Positions 45,001 to 57,000 of a DNA stretch of 64,000 nucleotides are shown here, piece after piece. The translations under genes were made by a program, and so were the position numbers. The notes under the pieces are model-generated. The model ran no database searches, was not told the DNA's origin, and was given only the letters and a program-made list of their open reading frames with translations. Each line of letters starts with the position of its first letter. Position 1 is the stretch's first letter. The DNA is from Agapetus fuscipes (Eukaryota > Arthropoda > Insecta > Trichoptera > Glossosomatidae). The stretch covers positions 8,184,001 through 8,248,000 of the forward strand of contig OX637345.1 in assembly GCA_951799405.1 (NCBI GenBank), in the 5' to 3' direction.

Positions 45001-48000
45001 GTGGTGGTGAGACTTCCAGCCCTGTAGGTACTGTATAAAAAATGATGGTCATAGCTTGTCTCCATCCAATGCATTACAGAAAATATATTATTGATGATTG
45101 GACAATGTTTTGATGCGGATGATGTACTATATAACAAACAATATTCCCAAAAAAAATGCATTTTTAATTAATGGCATCTGCACATTTAAATGTGATAAAA
45201 GGTACATGCTCCAATCCTCCTCGTACTCCTCCTTTTATATGAGAATGTGTCAGAAAGACCCTCGCAAGTATATACTTTTTTAACATTAATATTACCTGTG
45301 TAAAAGAATGTTATACTAAGCAGAAGTATCTCCTTCGTGCAGAATAGTTTTATGGCTCCTTTGAGGGCAGCAAGAGGTCCCAAGGCTTCAGGGATGACCT
45401 CCACCTTCTCAGTTTCTCCAACTATCTCTGTCGGAGACACCAGCGGCTCCACAGGGCGCAGGGCGATGAGGAAACCAATACCCACGATGGCCAGGGCGAT
45501 GAGGACTCCAAACACTATGTTCCTGGTCTCCAGATCAATCTCAGTCTTGCCCTGGAACTTGATGTAGACAAAGAGGTTTCCCAGGAACATGCTGAAAAGA
45601 AAAAACAAATGATAATGAAATTTTATTCTAGCGTAGCCAAGCGGCGGGTGCAATATAAAAATATATAGATAACAAAGTAGCATACTATTTTAAAAAATAA
45701 AGAAATTAAAAATATACAAGCTCAACATTTTTTGACTTACACGTTGGTATGAGGCTAACCACCTATACTGTAAGAAAATGTTTGACTTTGGTTCACTTTT
45801 ACAACAGGAGTGGCATTAGCAAAAGGAAATCAAGTTTCTACAGCACAAGGGTCAGTCCCATACCAACCTACTAATCCTATTAGTAAGGGAATGGAAATGA
45901 AAGGGAAAAAATAAAATAAAATACAGAATTAAACTATATATTTTTTAGTGTTAATCTTTTTACACAGTGAAAGCCCATTTTTAAGTGTTTAAAAATTCAC
46001 TTATTTATTTCTTCTTTTTTTTTTAAATTAAGAAAATTTTAAAAAGTTTTGAAAATCATTTTATAAAAATATTTGTAACCATTCTGCTCCTGAAGATGCC
46101 TCATTAGGCAAGAAAAAAAAAAAAAGTGAATTAAAACTCTGTTTTTATCCATTTGAATTTTTAAATAATTACAGAATTTAACTGTTATCATTGAAAATAT
46201 ATTGTAATTCATAATCATAATAACTATTTAACATTATTATTGATTACTAGTAAGTAGTAACACAGTTGCTGTAGTACAGCTTCACACTTTGCATGTTATT
46301 GACCTTCACGAGAGATAAAAACTAGTCAAGTTATGCAACGCACACTCCAATGTTGTCAACGTATGAAATTAGGTTATTATTGTAAAAGGTCATCGGGGAG
46401 AACATACATACTGTAGTTTTATTTTTTATTGATAGTGAAATCATACGTCAAGGCAAAGCTTTACATCGATAGATAGGCTGATAAATGTTGAAAAAATCAT
46501 TTTTTTTTTTTTACTTTAAAATGTGTGCCTATCTACCAAAAAGTTTAAAACAAAACGCATATACCTGTAAACTGCACTTATAATGGATAATGCCACAGAT
46601 CCAAATATCTCACTGATTTAATCAAACATGTCGCCCTCAGCAAAAAAAAAGCATCACACTATGTTCGACAGAACCCGGAACCAAGTCACGTATTGAAGAG
46701 TCGTTCAGAAGAGTAAACACAGTATTTGGAGAGTGTGCATTTGCAGTTACTGGTCCTCTGGCCAGGAACCTTCTACTTCATCATGTGAGAGAGCTAGAGG
46801 ACCATGGAAAATTCTGAAATGCACTGAAGACAAGCAAATTTTTGGCATCACATGCACAAGCGCCCTTGGAGTGACTACAACCCAGCAATGTGACATGACA
46901 ATTATTTTGTCTATGGAATTTGTGCTGGGTCCGTTAAGTCTTGCCTGTCATGTAATAAAGTGATTTTATTGAATAAACCCATTAAAATCCCTAGCCAGCA
47001 GAAAGGGAGGAAATTTAGCAAATAATTACAGAAGAGTTCTTAGAATTCGTAATGACTGACTTATGAAACATTGCGGTATAAACGAGAATATGAGAATGAA
47101 AGTACAAAAAATAAAATGGCATGGTTAAGCCATCAACAAAAAAGGGACAATGAATGACTGATAAAAAGAGTGTACAAAGGGGATGTCAAAGATAAGAGTG
47201 GAATTGGAAGACCAAGGAAAGAATGGATTAATCAAATGAGCGAGAAAGCAAATAACTGGAAACTGCAGAATGAGAAACAAAGATGAGAGTGATAAATGTC
47301 AAGGAGATGAAAGAAGTGTGCAAGGACAGAACAAAGTGGAGACACATCTACAGAGGTGCTGACAACGCCTAGCTGAATGGCAGTACTAGAACAAGAGGGT
47401 CATTGAAAAAACTATTGCTTTGATTACTCAAATTTGTAGAACAGAAAAACCCTTAAAGGCAATAGATAAAAATGAATGCCACTTAAAAAATGTAGGGCAA
47501 CACTTAAAATCTATTTATCGTTTATCTGTTATTTCAAAACCAATATAAGTGGATAAAAAAATATCACCTGACTACTGCTTTATACTAAGGAATGTTTTCT
47601 GTACCCCGAGTATAAAGTGCAAAAACACAACTAGGCTACGCATACAGTGTGACTTCAAGTTAACTGGTTGGCGTAAGGCTGGCCCCATTAATAATAACAA
47701 CAGTATTGATAGTGCCTTTTGAGACAAATCATTGCAAGGGCACTGTTCAACTGTAACATCCCCCAAACAAGCATGTCTTCAATCCCGACCTAAACGCACT
47801 TGCACTCTCTACAGCTCTAAGCTCATGGGGTAGGGCATTCCACAGCACAGGGCTGGCTATGCTAAAGGTTCCACTCGCAACATGGGACCCCTTCAGGGAG
47901 AATGTGGCAAGAAGTTACACTACACATGTAGCTTACTTGCATAGTTGCATTGCGATAAACATTTTGTACTTAATAAAGTAATGATAGAATTGGTTTAAAC

Positions 48001-51000
48001 AATTATTTCTATTGACAAATTCCACTTTGTTATTAAATGCTTGTCGCTGATAATTCAGCTATTATTTATTATGTCATCAGCTATCAGTATTGGAGCGAGT
48101 AAGCTGGTGAGTACACAGAGGTATAAACAATTGACCTGATTTCCAGCAAATGCATTGATCTGTGGTAAATGAAAAATTAAATCTAAAATCACAAACAGCT
48201 TACTTACAATGTGTCTATAATCTTTACAAAATCCAAGTTGCAATGATTTACTTAAATTTAAGATTCACTTTGACTAAGAGTTCGGTATGAGGCTGACCCT
48301 CTTGCTTTAAAAACTTGGTTCACTTTGCCAATGCCACCCCATTACAGGGAAAGATGGCAGAAGTTGCTGTGAGGTTGTGTAAGTGCGAACTTACACGTGT
48401 CTGCTTGTGGGCCTGCATTAAATATAAGCCTTAAATGTCAATACATCTTTGAAACTTCGATTATAGATAGGTATTACATGCATGTTCAGCTCCCGAGGGG
48501 GCTGGTTTTCATTCCTTGAGAAGGCGGAGTAAACCTTGCTGGTATTTTTATATTGGGCTTGAAATAAACGCCGAAATGAGAAATCATTTCTGCCACCCTC
48601 GGTGCGGATTGAACCCTAGCTCCCTTGGCATGGAACGCAAGCATTCTATCAACTGAGTTGTCGACCGGACAAAAGAATAGATTGAAAAAATAAGTAAGAT
48701 CACAAATGACTGGAATCAGCAGAGTGAGAAAAAGAGAAGAGTGTGTATGAAGAGACAAAATAAGTGCAAGGACTCAACAAAGTTTCCAAGAGACCCATAG
48801 CGACATAGTGCATGGGTACAGTAAAAGTTACACTTGATTTTATCGTCAATATTGAATTGCATCTATGTTGTGGTCAATCACATTAATTTCCTGTTTCTAT
48901 TAGATAATAGACTGTTATGAAACATATACCTACTTAGCACTCTCTGTACAAATTCATTGTTCACAATTGTTTGTACATAATTATCTATGATATGTATTTA
49001 CATTTACTAATGCATCCATTACTCATGAATTTATTCAATTCCAAACAGGATCTACCAATAATGAATTCAAGTTTTTAAAATGCTTTTATGATAGCCAAAA
49101 AAAATACACGTGATTGAAAGACTACCACCAGTAGTCTTTACCGGTCCGTAGTCCAGTGGCAACACTTCGGACTCGTAAATGGAAGGTTGTGGATTCGAAT
49201 CCCGGCGGGGCACAAAAATATATCATTTATATTTCCAAATGTGCTCTTCGCTGGATTGAAAAATTCATAAACCTTTACCAAAGACCGGTCACTGAAAGGT
49301 CCGTCCAACCTTACAACAACTGGGTCTTGCTTGAGAATTGGCGCTTTTTACAGTGACGACCAAGCTCGCAGAGGGCTCTTGAGGTGTGATACACACAAAA
49401 ACAGCGCTCACCAAAAAAATCATCCTAATATTTTTATTATTACCAAACAATAAAAATCATTGGTAACGTGAAACAAAACATCTCAAATATTCTGCCTTGA
49501 AAAGAAAAAGTGTTGACATAATAATGTCGTTCTTATGGCCCAGGGTCAAGTGGCTGATCTTTCTAGCGTGTTTGGAAAAGAATAACACTGGTTTGATCCC
49601 AGCCTGAATCACTTGACCATAACTTCGACCCTGGTTCAACAGATGCCATTGCATGGACACAAGCTTCTGCTTTTGTATGAAGATAACTGGCCGGGCAAAA
49701 TAGGTTGGTGATTTGCATTCCTCCTCACAAATCTATTTAAAAAAATTGTATGCCAGTCTATCCCTAGTGTCATTTCCTTCAATTTCTCTCTGTTTTATCA
49801 CCTCAGGCCATTGATCTATATCTTGATTATAGACTGCACAATCAGCATAAGGCAGGACTTCCAACATTTCATTGCCTACCTCATATACCATGCCCTCACA
49901 CATTTACTTGCTTTACACGATGATCCATGTTTATGTTGAATAACCAAGGAGCTCATTAATAACCAGGGGTTCAAAAAAAGTTTCTCGGGTATCTCCTCAT
50001 ATGAGGCTGCGTGTAATTTATGCATAATTTATGCATCATGACGAGCTACTTCGGGAAACTGGATTCAGAAGCCTGGAAACAAGGTGCAACAGGTCCCTTA
50101 TGGTGCTCTCTTAAAAGGTCATCAACGTTGAAAGGTTACAGGTTATATGTGCCTGACTACTGCACCCGAGGGTGAGGACATGATTTATATCATGTACCGA
50201 AAAGCTGTACTGATGTCGTGGTGTAACACCCTGTGACTCGGAGTATAAAGCTCTTAAATAAGTCTAATATAGACATTTTTGAGTGTAATTTATTAAGATT
50301 TAAAAATCTAGCAATGGAGTTCCTCTCAGCGTGTTGATAGCTGTGAGGGTGCACTGTAATTAGGGTAACCTGTTGTGCACAATAAAAAAGAAAAAACGCA
50401 ACCCTGTCTAGCACAATTGTGTCTTACGCATGCTCTATTTTTTTTATGACAGTAGAGCGTTACCTGGTCTGCAGCATGGCCCAGAAGACGCCCGAGTTCC
50501 TGGAGATGGTGACCGCATCGCTGTTGAGGGTCAGGTAGTTGCCCTGCCCCGTCCAGATGATGGCCGCACCAGCTCCCAGCAGGCAGCTGGCCGCGTACAG
50601 AAGCCAAGTCTTCGGGAACAGGAATGTCACAATGAACAAGCTGGAAACAAAGAATGACACAATTTTACTTTACTCTACAAAACCTAGTGGCATTGTGTTC
50701 AGAGGCACGCAATTTCCTCTAGGGGGGGCAAGACATGATCGAATAATGGGCATTTTAGTAATTGCAATACAATTTTGGATTATTTAGGTTCATTTTTCTC
50801 TTCCAAGGGGGGCGGCTGCCTCCCCCCCCAGGCTCTTCCTAGGTACGCCCATGGTTCCTACTAAAATAAATTACCTTGAATGAGTGGATAAAGCCCTTTT
50901 TTTAAATTTATGGTTATAAAGGATACTATGACATCTAATTATAACAGTAAAAATTGTGCAAGTAGGTATTTTGTTTTAGTTTTGCTTGCACCGAATGTTT

Positions 51001-54000
51001 GGCAAGCTGCCGAAATTCGGTTAAACCGAATGTAAAACGAATTTCGGCCTATCTATATATATATTAATAAAAAAAACCTAGCCATCCTTCATCAACAACA
51101 ATCAATAAAATTCAATAACATCCTTCTTTCAAAATTATTCAAAATGTTATGGTGAAATTCAAAAGTGCCAGTCGAAAATGTTATGCAAAAGTGGCAATCA
51201 AAAGTTTTAGCTTGAAAGTGCAAGTAAAAAGCTTCAGTCAAAAATGACAGTCCAATACATCAATCACAAGGGATGGCTGAAAATGTCTGTCAAAGGGATA
51301 AAGGTGTTTTAAGGTACAAAATAATGTGATGAGATGGTTTGGGCATGTGGAAAGAATGAATGATGATAGACTGACAAAGTATATGTTTACAAAGAAAGTG
51401 TGAAAGGAAAAAGAGGGAAGGGACGACCGAGAAAAGTATGGAGTGATCAGATTGAGGAGGTTGTGAAAGAATGGGATATACAAAGTGAGCGTAAAAGAAG
51501 AAAATGCATGAAAAAGGTGATGGATATGAATGAATTGAAAGAGGTATGTAAGGATAGGAAAAAATGGAGGCAGCTCTGCAGAGGCTCTGGCCACCCATAG
51601 CGGAATGGCGACAGAGTTACAGTTACAGTTACAGAAAAAAGGAGAGCTGGATGAAAAAAAAATACAAAATAATTTAGGAGGCATATCATTCAAAGTTCCT
51701 GCAATAGGAACCAACAATGCAGTGGTTTAGAAATCTGAAGCATGCTGTATGATAAGATAGACATATTTTAGAACCTGTTTTGCTGTGGGTTTCCTATTAT
51801 ACATTTGTATAAATTCCATTGTTATCATTTTAAACTTTTTCAACAACAAAAATAATAATGAATAAATTGAAAAGGAGCTCTAAATAAAACTTTTAAATAT
51901 AATCTAAGTTGCAAACGTATAACAACATTTAACATTCTTTCGAGTGCAGTATTTTCGTTAAATCTCTTCTGAAGATCAAGGTGTGCCACAAGCAGACACG
52001 TGTAAAACACATGCTGATAAATAATAATATTAGAATGATTTATTTGGTGAGTGCTGTTTTTGTGTGTATCACACCTCAAGAGCCCTCTGCGAGCTTGGTC
52101 GTCGGTGTAGAAAGTGCCAATTCTCAAGCAAGACCCAGTTGTTGTAAGGTTGGATGGACCTTTCAGTTACCGGTCATTGGTAAAGGTTAATGATTTTTTC
52201 AACCCAGCGAAGAGGAAATTTGAAAGTTGTGCTCCGCCGGGATTCGAACCCACAACCTTCCCATTCAGAGTCCGCAGTGTTACCACTGAGCTACGGACCG
52301 GTCTAGTGATATATATATCAGGTTTATTTATTTTTTTAATTACACATGATAAGAGAGCGCCGTTTTTGTGTGTGTCACACCTCAAGGGCCCTCTCCGATC
52401 ACGGATAAGACTTTTTGAAAAGGTGCGTCTTGAGAGCTCCGCGAAATATACCCATAGATTTGGAGTTCTTCACTCCGGGTGGCAGTCTGTTCCACTCCAC
52501 CGGACCCGCAACACAGAAAGCACGGTCTCCAAAATTTACATGATACTTGGTATATGTACTTATCTATGACATGCTGCATTGTGTACTTACAAAAAAAAAT
52601 CCAAATCTAAGATGAACACAAACCCTGTCCCTTTTGACGGTCTTCCCTGAAACAATGGTGATATTGCCTAGTGAAAATTATTTACACTATGAGTGGTCAG
52701 CCGCATAACAACCTATAAGGAACGAAACGTTTCGTTAATCAAATGCCAATAAGCTTATGCAAGAGGTTGTATATATGATTATAACATAGACAAGGCTTTG
52801 TTATATTATTCAGCTAGCACAAATTTTACTTTCACTAACTTCGCCTCTAACGCAGTGATGCCCAAACGGTGGCACGAGAGACGAACCAGAGATATTTCTT
52901 CTTCTTCTTCCTGTGCGTCTTGAGAGAATATTTTCGATCATCATAGTGATTTACACCTTCGATACTGTGTGGCACCAAATATGGCTTTTGTGCTTCTACC
53001 AAACCCCTATCTCAGGTTCTTAAATCAAGATGTTCTTCTTCGACACATTTCTTAAATGGTTACTTTACTAATAGGTTGGTATAAAACTTGTGGTACTGTA
53101 AAAATTTTGCCAATGCCACCCCGATTTCAGGGAAAGGCGGCAGGAGTTTCAGGGTTTGTGTTCATGTGAGGCTTGCTTTATTTTGTAAGTATACACGCAG
53201 TACGTATATGTGTCTGCATTAAATAATAAGCCTTATGTCAATAAATCTTTATCAAGTCGACAATGACACCCGTGTTATCTGCAGAAGAAAGCAGAAGAAA
53301 GTTTATCCGGTTTCGTCTACAGCACGGCTCGCAGCATCCGTTTGTAATGGACTTGATTTTTTCGGCGGGCAAACGTCACATCTCTAAACAGATAAGGGTC
53401 CTAAGCAGCCGTAACAAATTTCTTTTGCGTTTTTCCTAGCCAAATAGCCGTGTAACCTCACATTTTGTGTCCATCTTATTTCAGTGCCACTCTTATGTCC
53501 TTGGTCGAAAAAAAAGGTTAAGAGCCACTGCTAAATTTAAAAAGAATAGATTATAATAGCACGGTCCGATATTGTTCAATAAACAGGTTTTAATTCATAA
53601 ATTTATAAACAAAAAAATCTAGTCGATAGCTCAATAAATATTGTGATAATTAATTTGGCGAGCGCTGTTTTTGTGTGAATCACACCTCAAGAACCCTCAT
53701 TGCGAGCTTGGTCCTCGCTATATACCGGGAATGCGGCATTGGATTCCCGAACCAACACTTTCCACTACCATTGCGACCGAACAAATAATGTATTTTTCCA
53801 AATTACTTCAAATGTAGGTGTAATGCAATGATTTGGTTATTTTTTATGATTACAATTGATTTTAAATTCTGGAAAAATCCAGTTTTTTTTAACATCAACA
53901 TAAAATTGCTTTGAACCAATTTATTTCACAAGTCACTGAATTATCTTCATAATAAATTAATTTATAATTGATTTGACGGCATCGAGTGGTATTTTCATAA

Positions 54001-57000
54001 TCCTTGTCCCATTTTTCGCCTACAACAGTCAAATAGGCAGACTGCTATTGACATTCAAAACATATTATTTTAATGTTTTGTATCAATGTGAAACAAGTGA
54101 CATTTCATATTGCCTAGCTAAGTCCATACAAGGTTAGAAATACTCGTATGTATTTAACAGACGTCTTAATTTATTACCATTGCAAAATTTATTCAAATCC
54201 CATGATCATCATGATATTCCTTGACTTTTAGGTTGGGATGAGGCTGACCACTCATACTGAAAAAAATGGTTTACTTTGACAATGTCTCCCCTGTTTCAGG
54301 GAAGATTGGCAAAAGTTGCAAGGTCTATGTTCATTTGAGGTTTGGAATTTAATTTGGAAGTACAAATGCATATAATATGAATTTTCAATGTTAATACATA
54401 TATCTCTTTCAACTTAGATTATAAATTATATAGCGCCGTATTAAATTAATGTTATTAGATTCCTTGACTGATAGGTTGGTATGAGGCTGACCACCCATAC
54501 TGTAAAAAATGGTTCACTTTGCCAATGTCACCCCTGTTTCAGGGAAGGTCGGCAAGAGTTGCAGGGCTTATGTTCATTTGAGATTGGGTTTTTATATTGT
54601 AGGTCCACATGCGGCATGTGTGAGCACGAAATTATGCGTGTCTGCTTGTGGGAATGCATTTAATATGAATCTCAAATGATACATATCTTTGCGGCTTAGA
54701 TTTAGATTAGATACCTATTCTATATTAGTTAGATTTTAGCTTATAAAGAAGCAAACTGCAAACTTCGTTGGAAATGGAATGATTTGATATGTAGTGCGTT
54801 ATTTAAATCAACTCATTACGCAATACGTACCGATTTTGATTTATTATTTGAGGTTTAAATTGATTATAGCTCCAGTATACAATATCTTGGTCATGATATA
54901 ATTTTGTCATTATGTAATAGAGAATTTGTACATTCCGTTATTTTGTCCACAAACCGCTGCAACTGGAATGGCCGACAAGACAGAGCTTTACCCCGAGTAC
55001 TGAGTACACAACATTACACAAGCTTCCTCGATCGCGTAAATCTGAAAAATGTGTGTCCGGTCGATAGCTCAGTTGGTAGAGTGCGTAGGTTCAAATCCCA
55101 CCGAGGGTGTCAGAAATGATTTCCCGTTTCGGTGTTCATCTTAAAACCGAAAATAAAATACCGACAAGGTTTACTCAGCCTTCACAAGAAATGAGTAGGT
55201 ACTAGCCTCCTTGAGACCGAGAGCAGGGCTGGAAGTCTCATCACCACGGTAGATCCTACCTACCGAATATCGATAATATTTGTAAGATCTGTCAATCCAA
55301 GATGGCCACAAGTGAACGGCTGATTAGTTTCCATACAAATATTACCGATATTCGATAGGTAAGAATTACCGTGGGGATGAGACTTTCAGCCCTGGAAACC
55401 CCCACTTCAACTGAAGTGGTAGGCGTAATGCTGGTCCCCTTACCTGTAAAAATAAAAAGGTTCAACTCGCCACATGCGAAACCCTTCGGGGATAACGCGT
55501 CAAGAGTTGCAAAGTTTATGTACAGTGAGTTTTGGTTCATTTTGTATGTATACATGCAGAATGTGTAAGCGCGAACTTAGATGTGTCTGCTTGTGAGCAT
55601 GCATTAAATATGAGCCTTAGATGCCAATATATCTTTGCAACTTAGATTATAGGTAGAAGAGAGTTTATGTGCATGTTTTACATTCGCAGTACTTGTCTCT
55701 GAAGTCAACGACCCTTTTAAACAATAATATAGAAATTTAAACTTATACATTGTACATGAAATAAGTACCTACACAATAAGATTATAGATAAGAGCCTTCA
55801 TCCAAGCAATGCCTACTGTCATACAGAACGTATGGCGAGTACGAAAAAATGACATCACCCAAGTAGGCGAGTAATAAGCGTTGGAATGACGAGGATTACA
55901 TATTACTGATTTGAGAAATCTGGCTGGGACCTAATCTGAACTGTAATCTTTAATCTAAGTTGAAGAAGAAGTTGAATAATCTAAGAAGCGCAAACTGACG
56001 CGTGTCTGCATTTTGCATGCATTATTTTGAATCCTAAATGTCAATATCTTTGCAACTTACATTTTTTTTTTTTTTTATAAAAAAATAGATTTGTGGAAAG
56101 GAATGCAAATCCACCAACCTATTTTGCCTGGCCAGTTGTCTTCATGCGAAAGCAGAAGCTTGTGTGCATGCTACCATCTGTTGAACCAAAGTCGAAGTTT
56201 TCGTCGCGAGATTCGAACCAACGTTATCCGGTTCCAAATAACCCGACTTGATCCCCGCGGCCATAACACCGATTAAAGATTATATTTAGATACCAGGATA
56301 ATAATATTTTTTTTCTACGTAATTTTTGGGATATTTGACGAAATGCTGTGGGAGAACTATTCTCCACTTATCTTCGAGGCACCCTTTCTGACACCAACAA
56401 TTTTTAACATGAAAGAGTTACAGCCGACTCGCCTATCTTTAGTGACGTCACAAGAGTAGTGCAGTGTAGTGCAGAGTAGGCCTATATTGATGGGAGGTAT
56501 CGCTCCTCTCAGTACGCGTGCTTTCAATAATTTATTACTTATATTAATTAATCAATTATAAGCCATTGTGCTCGTCGTCACTTCCTATGAATTGTAACTG
56601 TTCTGTAATGTACGGAAGCCTGACTCGGCAAAGGATCCTGATGCCGATGATTATTATGGATAGATAATAATATTATAGTTTAAAATTTTTTGAGGAATTC
56701 AAAAACACTGTTTATTTTCACATGAATATATTTAAAAAGATTACAATCTTTAGAGTAAGTTACTAACGCTTTCGACCTAGAAGGTCATCATCAGGTATCT
56801 ATTGATACCTGATGATGACCTTCTGACCTTCTAAAGATTGTAATCTTTTTAAATATATTCATGTGAAAATAAACAGTGTTTTTGAATTCCTCAAAAAATT
56901 TTAAACTATAACAGTATGAATTTTCACAGTGTTAATACACAAACAATACAAAAGATAGATAATAATATTAATTTACACCTGTTCAAGGTCACGCCTCTTC

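Larger units (their letters stand above)
51896..52725 (-). repeat. Family A copy interrupted by a 552 bp insertion
   Basis: 3' part 51896-52016 and 5' part 52569-52725 belong to one element. The 8 bp ACATGCTG stands at both junctions (52009-52016 and 52569-52576), as a target duplication would. Confidence 0.7.

Noticed and set aside
49750..49915. YADC-containing minus-strand frame as reverse transcriptase
   Set aside because: The match to the YADD region is short and interrupted, with no flanking conserved blocks visible.
51238..51717. 159-codon open frame on the minus strand
   Set aside because: It is antisense to the LINE X end at 51301-51638 and explained by its composition.
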